From assembly GCA_017311185.1 (NCBI GenBank), contig JAESUZ010005463.1, forward strand, positions 310,001-374,000: DNA of 64,000 nucleotides, in the 5' to 3' direction. Below are positions 1 through 11,634 of the stretch, one piece after another. How positions within the stretch are numbered: the first letter of the stretch is position 1; each line of letters opens with the position of its first letter. The notes beneath the pieces were generated by a model. That model was not told the DNA's origin. It saw only the letters and a list, made by a program, of their open reading frames with translations, and made no database searches. The position numbers and the translations under genes are program-made. This DNA comes from Proteles cristata cristata (taxonomy: Eukaryota; Chordata; Mammalia; Carnivora; Hyaenidae).

Positions 1-182
1 CGCCTGGGTGACTCAGTCCATTAAGCGTCAGACTTTGGCTCAGGTCATGACCTCACGGTTCGAGCCCTGCATTGGGCTCTGTGCTGACAGCTCAGCCTGG
101 AGCCTGCTTCAAATCCTGTGTCTCCCTTTCTCTGACCCTCCCCTGCTCACGCTGTCTCTCTGTCAGAAATAAATAAAATATT
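1..182 (+). mobile_element. CAN-SINE, cut by window edge
   Basis: Starts within the tRNA-like head (cgcctgggtgactcag), keeps the B box (ggttcgagccc) and ends in aaataaataaaata. Confidence 0.85.
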
Positions 183-408
183 GGGGCGCCTGGGTGGCTT
201 AGTCAGTTAAGCGTCCGACTTTCGCTTAGGTCATGATCTCACGGTTCGTGGGTTCAAGCCCCGCGTCGGGCTCTGTGCTGGCTGCCAACTCAGAGCCTGG
301 AGTCTGTTTCAGTCTGTGACTCCCCCTCTCTCTCTAACCCTCCCATGTTCACGCTGTCTGTCTCTCTCTCTCTCTCCTAAAAATAAATAAAAAACATTAA
401 AAAAAAAT
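183..408 (+). mobile_element. CAN-SINE, cttaggtcatg subfamily
   Basis: Full head ggggcgcctgggtggcttag, the diagnostic ctttcgcttaggtcatgatc, CT tract, and A-rich tail. Inserted at the tail of the previous SINE. Confidence 0.9.
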
Positions 409-639
409 ATTAAAAAAAGTTTTTAAAAAGGAAATGGCCTAAATGTTAACAGGAGACAGATTAAATCAGTCACAGTCTAGACACACTGGAATACTTAGCA
501 GTTTACAGAAAAAAAGGGAGACAGTGTCACTGTGAGTGAGGCTGAATGAGAAGAGCAAGGTACAGAACAGCATTCTGTTAATTTGCTGGGTCTGCAAGGG
601 GACGCTGAAAACAGGTATGTTCCCTCTCGCCCTTTTAGG

Positions 640-970
640 AGGCTAGAAGTGTGAGATCAAGTCGTCCATCTGAAGCCATGGGAAGGGGGAGTCCTTCCTG
701 GCCTCTTCATAGATTATAGTGGCTCCTGAAGTCCTTGGCTTTCTTTGGCTTGTGGATGCATGACTCTGGTCCTGCCCCTGTCTTCTTGTCTGTGTGTGTA
801 TCTCTCTCCTCTTAGAAGGAACTTCCTCACTGGATTTAGGGCCCCACTCAATCCAGCATGAACTCATCTTAACTAATTACATCTGCGAGGACCCTATTTC
901 CAAGTAAGGTTACATTCTGAGGTTCCAGGAGGACAGGACCTTTGGTAGGGACCACTCTTTAACACACTTT
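640..970 (-). mobile_element. MLT1-type MaLR LTR relic
   Basis: Antisense MLT1 text: ccttggctttctttggcttg, tctctcctcttagaaggaac, agggccccactcaatccagc, tcttaactaattacatctgc and gaccctatttccaagtaagg. Solo LTR; no internal region. Confidence 0.65.
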
Positions 971-974
971 AAGC

Positions 975-3329
975 ACTTGTGGGAGTACTACTATTGGATT
1001 AAAAAAATGAGAGAGAGAGATGTTGGGCACTCTGGAATGGCAGGGGGAGGCTGAGGCTGTGGAAAGTGTACCCCTGAGGTGTCTTTGGAAGAAAGCATGA
1101 AGTCCAGAAGTAGGACCGTGACAGGAAAGGGAGGGAAGAGGCTTTCAGTTGGAACTCCTTCAGCCTGTGTTTGTCCTTAAGGCCCACTGTGGGAAAGGCT
1201 GGGGGGTTGGGATGAGGAGGAAGGAAGCTGGGGGTGCTGGTAGAACCCAAGGTGGCTCGTCCCCTGTGCCTTCCTGTTGAGGACAAATGGGCCTGAATGC
1301 CAGCCTCTGGGGTCCTGATTCTGGTAACAACAAAGTTCTTAAAGTTCTGGAACAATCCTCCTTGCCTAGGCTGGGTCCCCTCATGAGGGACATGGTTTTG
1401 TTTCTCTTCATTTGTTAGAAGTGTGGTGAAAGCCTTGTCGGGTTCCTGCTCCAAGAAACCTGCCAGTCCCTCCCTAGCCTTGCTGAGGCGCCTGCTGCTC
1501 CCTCTCACCAGCCTGCTCTGTGACTGGGCCTCCCCCTCGGTGTTAGCTGCTCCAGTCTGGGGCTCGCCTGGTTGTGTGAAGCCCTGGGCACATGGGAGAG
1601 GCTCCATTATAAATGCACGTAGAACAGAATTTAACCCTCATGTGAAGACTTTTGATAATCTGTTTTAAAAGTTTCATGTCTTTCAAAAAAATTTTTTAAT
1701 ATTTTTTAAATGTTAACTTATGAGAGAAAGTGAAAGCATGGAGCTCGGTCGGTCCCATGTGGGGCTCGGTCCCACAACGGGGGTTCTGTCTGACATGAGC
1801 CACAGTCAAGAATCAGATGCTTAAGCAATTGAACCACTCAGGCTCTCCAATTTTCAAGTTCTTATACAAGGAAACATGGATATGAGTGGGCTCATGGTGG
1901 AACCAGTCCTGTGTCAGACTGGGCATGTGTGAGCAGGGAGGAGGAGATGTGGCCTGGGCGAGAGGCTGGCTCCTCCACCCTGGCCCCCGACCTTCCCTTT
2001 CTAAGTGACTCGGGAACAGGGGCTGCACATCTCATTCTTTAACTGTGACAGTGATGCATGTTAGCAGAAAAGAGACCCCAGCCCTTCACCGCACGCTTCC
2101 CTGGGTCTCCTGATGATAGGCATAGTTGGGGATTCAAGGGGGCTTATGTTCCAGCAGGGAAGAGAGATAGGAAGCTACAGTGAAGGATTGTTTAGTCACA
2201 GGTGCAAGGGTTGTTACAAAGCATGGATCCACATTGCTTGTGGAAGGGTAACAAAACAAATCTGACTATGAGCCGGAACCCGCCATCTGTGCCCCAGGGC
2301 CTGTGAAGGGCAGGGACATCCCCACCAGCACCTGTGGAAGAACCGCACTTGAACCCAAACTCAACAAGTGTGAGGCCAAAGCTCTGCAGGAACATGGGCC
2401 TTGAGTGACCAAGATGCTCCCCAGAGTGGGGACTTCTGCAGACACCCTTGTGTCGCTCCATCAGTCCGCCCTCCACACCCACATTGAGGACGCATTCCCC
2501 CAGCTCCATTTCTGGATGAGGAGAGTGAGGCCTACAGAAAGGAAGTGATTTGTTCTGTGGGTCCCAAGTCAGGAAGGGGAGTCAATAAGGAGAAGCCAAG
2601 GCTAGTTTTCCCGGCACTCTGCATAAGTCTGCACAAGTCCCCAAAGTCTGCTCTGAGTGAGCCAAAAACTTAGGAACAAAGCTGCTCTGTTCACCAAGAA
2701 TTCCATTTTCCCTTATTGTTCACCACTAGGGACATTCCTGAATTAGTAAAAACGGGACGGGTTCAGCCCACATTCTGGCAGTTGATGGGCTGTGCAGGGT
2801 CAAAGTCCCAGACTTTAAAGAGCTCCCAGCTCAGAGATGAGGCAGACCAGATGCACAGGACACTGTGATCAGGCCAAAGGACAAGGGGCACCAGGGGTCT
2901 GGGAGCACAGAGGGACAGCTCCCTTGGAGAGGGGATAGCTAAAGCAGGAGGCTGGCAGTCTTCTGTGGGTGAAGGGTGACATGTGAGAATCTGGGGTGGA
3001 GGTGTGGGCATGGGGGAGGAAGGTGGGAGGGCTTGCATGTAAAGAGGGAAGGGCATTCTGCTCAGGGAACAGCAAGTTCAAAGGGATTGAGCCCAGTCTA
3101 ATGGAGGGTGCTTGCTGCAGAGGTGGGGCCCTGATCCCCTGGCGATCCCGGGTCTCTGGAGCAAAGCATCATGAAGGTCTTGTTCTGAGAGAGGGGAAGG
3201 CTGTCTGTCCTATGGGAGGAGGGCTGTTTGAAACCTCTTTGAGGACAGACACTCTTTAATAGGTTGAGAATAGCAGAGTCCTCTTCTTTCCCCTCAAATG
3301 CAAGTGTCTGTTTATATGCAATATTTTTG
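975..3329. other. Repeat-poor stretch, no gene seen
   Basis: Apart from the SINE at 1700-1848 and a MIR-like patch at about 2500-2590 (gatgaggagagtgaggccta), I see no gene. The open frames here have no recognisable domain. 2890-3090 has weak L2-like text (cattctgctcagggaacagc). Confidence 0.4.
1700..1848 (-). mobile_element. Degenerate CAN-SINE
   Basis: Antisense SINE head remnant (aatcagatgcttaagcaatt, gaaccactcaggctctcc) with a decayed body. Confidence 0.6.
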
Positions 3330-3968
3330 AGGGTTTTTTTTTACTTTAAAAAAACTGTTGTAAATATACATAACAAATGAACAATGTAAGCATTATTAAA
3401 ACGTAAACAATTCAGTAACAAGTCCACTCACAATGTTGTGTGAGCATCACCACTATCCGTCACAAGCAGAAACTCCACATCCATTTAACTGTAACTCCCT
3501 TCTCCGCTCTCCCCAGCCCCTGGCAACCACCATTCTTTCTGACTCTATGAGTTTGCCTGTTGTAGACACCTCAATTTATATGTAGTGTTTAAAGAATAGC
3601 GTATTGAGGTGAAATTTATGCATATAAGAAACTATAAAAAGTGCACAATTTGCTAATTTGCGATATTTATACCGGAACCCAGATAATGACTGTATTAGTC
3701 ACGGCCAGAAGTTTCCTTCAACCTTTGAACATCTCTCTCTCCCCATTCCACCTCCCCAAATAGCCATTAGTCTGCTTTCTGTCCCTATAGCTGAGTTTGG
3801 ATTTTCTTAAGTTTTAAATAAATGGAATTATACAGTATTACTTTCTTTGGGAGATGTCTGGTTTCTTTCAGCATAACTAATTTGAGCTTCATTCATGATG
3901 TGTGTATCAGTAGTTCATTCTTTCCATCGCTGAGTAGTCTTCTGTTGTATAGATCTGTCATAATTTTT
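3330..3968 (-). mobile_element. Old L1 (L1M) remnants
   Basis: Antisense text of the L1M 3' region occurs twice: agcatcaccactatccgtca with cctggcaaccaccattcttt (3441-3540), and again tagccattagtctgctttct with tggaattatacagtatta (3760-3840). Continues after the nested insertions at about 4494 (ccattcacctgctgatgtac). Confidence 0.65.
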
Positions 3969-4040
3969 AAGATGTATAATATAATTTACTGTCAAATTGG
4001 CTAACATATAGTGTGTAAAGTTTGCTCTTGGTTAAAATAT
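3969..4040 (-). mobile_element. L1 3'-terminal fragment in a SINE/L1 chimera
   Basis: On the minus strand this reads as a carnivore L1 3' end (gagcaaactttacacactat, atgttagccaatttgacagt, aaatt). It shares one target-site duplication, gtcataattttt (3957-3968 and 4482-4493), with the SINE at 4271-4481. Confidence 0.6.
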
Positions 4041-4052
4041 TTTTTTTTTAAA

Positions 4053-4270
4053 CTTTTTTTTTTTTTTTAATGTTTTATTTATTTCTAGGAGAGAGAGAGA
4101 GCGTGAGCAGGGGAGGGTCAGAGTGAGAGGGAGTCACAGACTGAAACAGGCTCCAGGCTCCGAGCTGGAAGTCAACACAGAGCCCGACGCGGGGCTCGAA
4201 CCCACGAACCGCGAGATCATGACCTAAGCGAAAGTCGGACGCTTAACCGACTAAGCCACCCAGGCGCCCC
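4053..4270 (-). mobile_element. CAN-SINE, cttaggtcatg subfamily, nested in another SINE's tail
   Basis: Full-length minus copy. Its flanks repeat taaaatattttttt (4033-4047 and 4271-4284), so it landed in the A-rich tail of the SINE at 4285-4481. Confidence 0.88.
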
Positions 4271-4481
4271 TAAAATATTTTTTTAAATGCTTATTTTTGA
4301 GAGGCAGAGAGAGCATGAGTGAGTGAGGGGCAGAGAGACAGGGAGACAAAGAATCTGAAGTAGGCGCCAGGCTCTGAGCTTTCAGCACAGATCCTGATGC
4401 AGGACTTGAACTCACGAACCGCAAAATGATGACCTGAGCCAAAGTCAGACACTTAATTGACTGAGCCCACCCAGGTGCCCC
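4271..4481 (-). mobile_element. CAN-SINE, part of SINE/L1 chimera
   Basis: Minus copy with head ggggcacctgggtgggctca. Its 5' end touches the target-site duplication gtcataattttt at 4482. Confidence 0.88.
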
Positions 4482-4920
4482 GTCATAATTTTTTTTTTTT
4501 AATCCATTCACCTGCTGATGTACATTTAGGTTGTTTCTAGCTTTTGGTATTAGTAAATTGAGATACATTTAGTTTTTGTATGTTGATCTTGTATGTTCCG
4601 AAGCCTTGTTGAACTCATTTCTTGGTCACCTTATTCCCAATTTCAGGGGATAAACATTGAGATTTTCACCATTTAGCTGAAAGTTTCTCATACATGCCCT
4701 ATTTCAGGTTGAGGAAATTGTCTTCATTCATAATTTTCTGACAATTTCTATTGGGCATGGATGTTGGATTTTGTCAAAGGGGCCAATATCTACTGACATG
4801 TACTGAAGAGGGTCATCTGGTTTTCTTTTTTAGTTTGCTGTCATGGGGAATTTACAATGATTGATTTTTAAATGATGAACTATTCTTTCATTCCTGGTAC
4901 TGCATGAGGCTAGGAGGTTA
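4482..4920 (-). mobile_element. L1M remnant continuing right of the nested insertions
   Basis: ccattcacctgctgatgtac at 4504-4523 is L1 antisense text. It fades into unassigned AT-rich sequence after about 4620. Confidence 0.45.
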
Positions 4921-6384
4921 GAATGTGGAGATCATGGCTCTCGTCCCCCCAGTGAGACCCACCATTGGGCACAGTCATCCCCAAAGAGGATGGAGGGAGG
5001 GAGGGAGAGGGCAGTGGGCAAGGCTGGGGAGAGAGAGAACTGCCAGACACCGCAGTGTTGGCCTGCCCAGGCGAGCAGCCTCAGGTGAACAGCTTCAGTG
5101 GGGCCTCTGGCTAACTGGGGGTACAGGAGGCTCTACCCCACAGCATGTGCAGGTGGGACGAGGCGACATCTGCTCTCCTCTCTTTTAACTGGTAAGACAC
5201 CAGGGACTTGGCCTAAGCATCGTGTGTTGCCCTGGAGCTTCCTGGAGCCCCAGACTCTGCATCTGCTGCCAAGCTGAGCTGATAGTGGCCGGCTGAGGTT
5301 TCGGCCAGTCTGTGCACCTTGTGAGGGTGTTCCCTGGCACAGAGGGCGATGGCCCACCAGGCCAGGGATGTGTAGGCAGTTCCCTTCTCTGTGAAGTGAA
5401 GGTAATGATCTTTCTTTTCTGGGCTGCTGTATTCACTGAACTCATAGTGACCGCTTAAATGAGACTAAAGCGTCCAAGGCTGGGATTTGAACCCTGATGC
5501 CCCTGCTCACTAGCTGTGTATCCCTTGGCCAGTGGCTGACTCTCTCAGCTTTAGTCTCCTCGTTTGTAAAATAGAGATACTGATACTGCGAGATATGGGG
5601 GGTACCCATGGTAATTTGGCGTCATGCAGATGAGCAAGTGTGCATTAAGCAGTGGTGCCCCACACGTGGAAAATGCTAGGTAATCTCACAGGTGAGCAGA
5701 GCCATTGTGGCTGTGTCGCTGTGGTACTGTGGGAGAGACTGTCCTGGAGCTTGAGGTACCACAGAGGCAGCCAAGGGAGGGAATGGGGTCTTGCAAGGGG
5801 ACAGGAATTTATCCTGCTCTGGCTTAAGCTTGCTGTGGGGCACATTTGAGCCTTGTGCTCTAAGGCCAGCACTCTCAGCATCCCTGCCGGAGTGGCATGA
5901 CCATTGTGCCCCACTCAGGTACAGGTGGGGAAAGGGCAGCTCAGCGCTAGCACTAAGATTGGAAGCTAGATGCCCCTGGTCAATTTTGAGAGGGTCTAAA
6001 AGAGGAAGCATCTCCCCAGGGTTGATGCTAACTCTGGCTCCAAATTGAGAGGATGATCTGAGAGAGGGAGCTGGGGGAGGAGAAAGGAACCAGATAGCCA
6101 AGGAAATTTGTGACAGATTCTCTCCTTCCTCATTCTGCATGGTTTTCCTCCTGCTTTTGGGGTGTGGAGTATTTAGCTGACCTAGGTCTTCTCTGATGGC
6201 ATTTCAGCATTTGGTCCAAATGTCCAATTCATTCACTCAGATGTTTTTCAGCAGATCTTATGGTCTCATATGTGCAAAGCTGGCATCAGGCTCTGTGGAC
6301 ATAGTGGTGAGATCAGAACAAGGAGGCTCCTTGAGGAAAGACAGATAACCCACAAGTGAACGCAGTTAAGATAATGACAGAGTG
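4921..6384. other. No gene; MIR and L2-like relics
   Basis: 5470-5660 resembles sense MIR (tgctcactagctgtgtatcc, ctcgtttgtaaaatagagat, agtgtgcattaa). 6220-6384 and 6618-6790 look like L2-type text split by the SINE. No supported gene. Confidence 0.4.
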
Positions 6385-6600
6385 TGGGCGCCTGGGTGAC
6401 TTAGTCTGTTAAGCATCTGACTTTCTCTTGGGTCATGATCTCGCGGTTCGTGGGTTCGAGCCCCGCGTCAGGCTCTGTGCTGACTGCCAGCTCAGAGCCT
6501 GGAGCCTGTTTCAGTCTGTGACTCCATCTCTCTCTGACCCTCCCCTGCTCACGCTGTCTCTCTCTCTCTCCTAGAAATAATAAATTAAAAAAAAAAAAAA
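6385..6600 (+). mobile_element. CAN-SINE, cttaggtcatg-like subfamily, with TSD
   Basis: Flanked by aagataatgacagagtg at 6368-6384 and 6601-6617 (17 bp, no mismatch). Confidence 0.92.
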
Positions 6601-6790
6601 AAGATAATGACAGAGTGGCTGGTGCTATGCAGAAGTACCACAGGGGTGTGGGACACGGAGTGACCTGAGGTGGTCAGAGAGGGTCTCTCTACACAGGTGA
6701 TGTTTGAGTTGACAAGAAGGAGCCAGCCAGGCAAAAAAATCTGGGCTGGAACATTTAGGCAGAGGGAAAGGGCAGAGTCCTTCAGAAGTT

Positions 6791-7842
6791 AGTCTGACAT
6801 GTGCCTGGGCGTTAGTGCAGGGACAGTGGGTGGAGCTGAGGGAAGTGTCACTTTGCAGCCTGCCGGGAAATTGAGAGAGCAGTTAAGATTTACTCTAAGT
6901 GCAGATTCCAAGATTCTTCTGGAAATGGGCGGGGGGGGGGGGGAAGCTTGTATTCTTCCTTCACTTTCTCTGTTTTGTGATTTTTGGGGCCTCTTTTAGA
7001 AACACATCTGAGGTGCTCTCTAAACAGGAGGCAATGGTTAGCGCCTACCAGATTCCCCTTCACCCATGGCTGTAACCAATTTGGCAGCTGCTGTGGGGTG
7101 GGAGGGACTATAACAACAGCCCGCCTACCTCATTCTCCAAGCCACCTTGCCGGAGATACTTGGGAGGTTACACCCCTCCACAACCCAGGAGGGCTACTGA
7201 CTGAGTTAGGGCCCAGCTTCCTTACCTCAGCTGGAGGGGGGACTCTGGTGCTATTAAAAAATGCTTCAGAGCCTCCGGGGCTGTCCTTCGCTATCCTGCT
7301 CCCAACACTTCCTCATAGGTTGCTCCTGAGAGCAAGCCCTCAGTGACTCATGGGACGCTGAACCCCTGTCTCAGGCTCTGCTTCTGGGAAAGCTAACCTC
7401 AGGCAGGCCACTGGGAGCCACGTATTTTTTGGTTTAGAAATTGGGGTTCTGGGATCACAGTACCAGGGGATCATTGTTCCTTACAGCTCTGAAAGCCTCT
7501 AAAACAGTGTGATTTACTGAGTCACACAGCAAGTTAGTGGCAGAGCTAGTCCACAAACCAAGCAGAGTCTTGGAGGCACCAGGGTGGGGTGGGGCCTGTT
7601 GGTGAATGTGGCGCAGAGGCCAAGGCCACAGCTCTGCTTTACCGGCAGCTGTGCTCCCAGATCAAGCTTCATCTCAGGTAAGTCTCCATCTGCCTTCATT
7701 AGTCCAGAAACCTTAGTGTCCTGAATTCCACCCCTTTCCCTTTCTTTTAGCATGATTCACTCCAAAGTGAGAGAGATTGGCAGCTCAGAGACCATGCATC
7801 CTGAAAAGAAGATGCTTGTTAATCCAAATAAATCTGTAATTT
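6791..7842. other. No gene recognised
   Basis: Includes a G-run at 6930-6942 and a MIR-like antisense patch near 7520-7570 (gagtcacacagcaagttagt). The longer frame at 6984-7346 has no recognisable domain. Confidence 0.35.
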
Positions 7843-8030
7843 AAAACAATGTTTGTTTTTTTTTTGAGAGAGAGAGAGCATGAATGGGGGAGGGACAGAG
7901 AGAGAGAGGGATCTAAAACAGGCACTATGCTGACAGCAGAGAGCCCGACATGGGGCTTAAACTGATGAACTGTGAGATCATGACCTGAGCTGAAGTCGCG
8001 TGCTTATCTGACTGAGCCATCCATGTGCCC
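7843..8030 (-). mobile_element. CAN-SINE with TSD
   Basis: Flanked by ccaaataaatctgtaattt (7824-7842) and a one-mismatch copy at 8031-8049. Confidence 0.88.
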
Positions 8031-8345
8031 CCAAATAAATCTCTAATTTTATGGGCTTTTTTTCAGGGTGATAACATGAGTTGGAAAAATGCAGAAGAGC
8101 ACAAGTGTATAGGTTTTGAGGTCACAGGGGAGACCTATATCAGGAGATCCTTTAGCTTCCCCAGGGATCTGCTTCTCTTTACCCTTCTCTCCCCATAATC
8201 AGACCACACATGCTGAGAAACGCTTAGTGTCTTCCTCAGGTTACCTACAGCAGCCCCTTTTGAAAGTGTGTGTCACTGGAAGAGAAGGTACTAAAGCTGA
8301 AGAAATGAGTTTGCTAAAAGTGCGTTTTAAAAAAGAACAGACGTG

Positions 8346-8560
8346 GGACACCTGGGTGGTTCAGTCGGTTAAGCGTCCGACTTCGGCTCAGGTCATGATC
8401 ACACAGTTCTTGGGTTCGAGCCCTGCATCCGGCTCTGTGCTAACAGCTAGCTCAGAGCCTGGAGCCTACTTCAGATTCTGTGTCTACCTCTCTTTCTGCC
8501 TCTCCCCTGCTCATACTGTCTTTCTCTCTCTCAGAAATAAATAAAACAAACAAAAAAAAG
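8346..8560 (+). mobile_element. CAN-SINE
   Basis: Head gggacacctgggtggttcag. A 19-bp repeat ttaaaaaagaacagacgtg (8327-8345) recurs with one mismatch at 8577-8595, but 16 bp of extra sequence separate the tail from the second copy. Confidence 0.9.
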
Positions 8561-8717
8561 AATGCTTAGCTGTATATTAAAAAAGAACAGATGTGATTTG
8601 AGCTAAGTAGGCCCCCTTACATGTGGCTTATTTCTCAGAAGAGTGGAGGACTTTCCAGGATTTAGTAAATTTCTACTCCATCAGCGTCACTAACTGGTTC
8701 GTACAATTTTTTATTGA

Positions 8718-8922
8718 GTTTTTTAAAGTGTTTATTTTTGAGAGAGAGACACACAGAGAGCGAGCGGTGGGGGAGCTGAGAGAAAGGGAGACACAGAATC
8801 TGAAGCAGGCTCCAGGCTCTGAGCTGTTAGCACAGAGCTGATGCAGGGCTCGAACCCATGAATGGGAGATCATGACCTGAGCAGAAGTAGAACGCTTAAC
8901 TGACTGACCCTCCCAGGTGCCC
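8718..8922 (-). mobile_element. CAN-SINE
   Basis: Full minus copy; imperfect flanking repeat around ctggttc (8694 and 8924). Confidence 0.88.
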
Positions 8923-9109
8923 CTGGTTCCTGTAATTTTGCAGGGTAGGTCTGGGGACACCTCAAGGAGGCAATCCTAAGGAGTGGGGGGCTACCCTGGA
9001 CCCGATCCCATCTGGTCTCTATCCTTATCATCCAGGGGACCTTGGGCAAATCATTTACTTTTTCCCAGACACAGTTTTCTCCCTGTAAAATGAATGGAGT
9101 TGGTTATTC

Positions 9110-9265
9110 CATGAACCTTGGCACTCAGTGGGGTGTTCTGCAGACCAGTATCACCTACAACACCTAGGAGCTTATTTAGAATTGCAGTCTCAGGCCCCAC
9201 TCCAGACCTTCTGAATCAGAATCTATATTTTAACAAGATTCCTGGGGATCCATACACACATCACA
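9110..9265 (+). mobile_element. MER5A-like DNA transposon relic
   Basis: hAT-Charlie MER5 text: tcaggccccactccagacct, tctgaatcagaatctatatt, ttaacaagattcc. Confidence 0.65.
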
Positions 9266-9329
9266 GTTTGAGATGCTCTGCCCCCGGACCAGATTACTCA
9301 GATGTGTCCTCAAACAGCCTCCATATCAC

Positions 9330-9480
9330 CCCAGAGTAGAAGCTTGTAAGAAATACAAGTTCATGGGCCCTGGACTTACCGAATCACATCTCTGAGGGTG
9401 GGGGCCAGGAGTCTGTGTTTTCACAACCTGTCTTGGTGACTCTTAAGCTCACTGACCTTTGAGAAGGACTGATGTTCAGG
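9330..9480 (+). mobile_element. Second MER5-like relic
   Basis: gtaagaaatacaagttcatg, cttaccgaatcacatctctg and gagggtgggggccaggagtc follow the MER5 order again, close behind the first copy. Confidence 0.5.
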
Positions 9481-10479
9481 TCTAAGGTTCTCACCACAGT
9501 GTGGCTGTGCAGTGTCTGTTGTAGGCAAAGCTTGTTCTGTGCTGCTTTCCTGAAATGCTCACACACCAGCACTTCACAGCAATTTTGTAATGTTGTTTTT
9601 TCTTATCTTTGCTGTGTTAAAGAGGAAACTGAAACTTAAGGGAGGTGAAGCAAGTTGCTCAGTGTTTTGTAATATTGATGTTTCTGGCAAAGTCAGTGAG
9701 CTGTTACAGGGTCATAAAACGCCTCGTAAATATTTAACAATTACCTGATTGTAAGTGACAGCTGCTGGGGTTGATCTTGTGGGTCTTGATCAAGGCCTAA
9801 GAGCTCATGAACTGCAGCTCATTTACCATTTGCTGTTTTGATTAGATAATACATTCATATTTTAAACATCTTGTAAAAAGGGGCAATAGTGAAAGTTTTT
9901 CTTTTACTCCTGTTCCATAACCACCCAGCACGCTCCTCTCCCATTTAGTTTATTGGGTCTAATCTAACAAGCTGATCCTCGGGAGAGCTGAGGAATCTTC
10001 TGTTACATAGCTGCCCTCATAACTCCCAAAATCTCTGGACTTGCTGTATGTGCATTTTCCCAGTTCACTTTATCACTCTGACAAGAAGTCCATCAAATTA
10101 CAGATGTATTTATTTATTTATGAACAAGCATCTTCTTTAAACGATGCACTATTTCTGGGAGGTTCTGAAATGCCAATCATTCATACTTCAATGTGAATTA
10201 TTCTAATAGAGTTTCTTTATGCAAAAATATGCATAAAGTATGTGCTAGTGTATATATTTCTATATATTATATATACTTATATATGCTTGTATTTGGATGA
10301 AGAAGCGTGTATGTATAAAAATACTTTGCTACCTCTGCTGAACACAGTTTACAAAATAGAACACACACTTTCATGACTTGCTGTGTCACTGAATATATCA
10401 TACTGTTCTATTGTGTGGTGAACACTCAGGTTGTATCCAGTCTGCTACCACAGACACTGCTTGTACATGTGGCATTTTG
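9481..10479. other. AT-rich intergenic or intronic sequence, no gene
   Basis: A MIR-like antisense patch at about 9625-9660 (gaggaaactgaaacttaagg). (TA)-rich runs at 10245-10285. Nothing else recognised. Confidence 0.35.
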
Positions 10480-10911
10480 CTGGTGTATATTATATATGCA
10501 GGATAGATTCCAAGAAATGGGATTCTAGGTATCTGCATTTGTAATTTCAGAAGCTATTGCCAACTTGTCCTTCATCATAAGGTTAGTACCCATATGCACC
10601 TCTCTCAGCTTTGGGTGAGAAGTTACTGGTTTCCCACATCTTTGCCAACACAATAAATTGTCACATCCCTGGATTTTTACCAATCTGATAGGTGAAAAAG
10701 AGCCCATAGGTGAAAAAGAGCCCCAACGAGTCTTAATTTAAATTTGTTATGGAAATTTTTAAACTCATGATAGGTATCTTTAAGGACCACTTCTATTTCT
10801 TTTTCTATGGTTGATTTACTCATATTTTTTATTTGCTTTTGTTTTTAAAATAAAAATTTTTAGTTTTATTGAGATACAATTAACATACATTGTACAAATT
10901 TATTTGAAAAA
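10480..10911 (-). mobile_element. Old L1 fragments
   Basis: Antisense L1-like text (catctttgccaacac, ttttaccaatctgataggtg) and at 10858-10900 ttattgagatacaattaaca. Split by SINEs. Contains a perfect 18-bp tandem duplication at 10688-10723. Confidence 0.5.
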
Positions 10912-10957
10912 AGTTTTTAATGTTTTTATTTTTTTTAATGTTTTATTTATTTCTGAG

Positions 10958-10988
<31 letters not shown>

Positions 10989-11152
10989 AGGGGAGGGTCA
11001 GAGAGAGGGGGAGATACAGAATCTGAAACAGGCTCCAGGCTCTGAGCTAGCTGTCAGCCCAGAGCCTGGCATGGGGCTTGAACCCACAAACTGTAAGATC
11101 ATTACCTGAGCCAAAGTTGGACGTTTAACTGACTGAGCCACCCAAGTGCCCC
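10912..11152 (-). mobile_element. CAN-SINE
   Basis: Minus copy with (GA)n, head gggcacttgggtggctcagt. Inserted in an old L1, next to another SINE. Confidence 0.88.
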
Positions 11153-11348
11153 TGGTTTTATTTATTTTTGAGAGACCGAGGGAGACAGAGCATAGCAGGG
11201 GAGGGGCAGAGAAAGACACACACACAGAATCTGAAGCAGGTTCCAGGCTCTGATCTGTCAGCACAGAGCCCAATGTAGGGCTTGAACCGTGAGATCATGA
11301 CCTGAACCGAAGTCAGTTGCTTAACCAACTGAGCCACCCAGGTGCCCC
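11153..11348 (-). mobile_element. CAN-SINE
   Basis: Minus copy directly adjoining the previous SINE, head ggggcacctgggtggctcag. Confidence 0.88.
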
Positions 11349-11634
11349 TACATCATATAAATTTAAGGTGTACAGTCTAATGGTTTGGCTTACATATATT
11401 GTGAAATGACTACCACAATAAATGTATTTTTTGTTTTTTAAATTTTAATTCCAGTGTAATTAATATACAGTGTTATATTAGTTCCAGGTTTACAATATAG
11501 TGATTCATCACTTCTATACACCACTTAGTGTCATAAAGATAAGTGTACTCTTTATTCTTATTCCCATCACCTATTTCACCCACCTCCTACCTACGTCTCC
11601 TCTGGTAACCATCAATTCTCTATAGTTAAGTTTT
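11349..11634 (-). mobile_element. Older L1 3' end fragments
   Basis: Contains the antisense L1M 3' wording (taaggtgtacagt, gtgaaatgactaccacaata, then ttaatatacagtgttatatt and ccaggtttacaatatagtga) typical of carnivore L1 3' ends. Confidence 0.6.
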
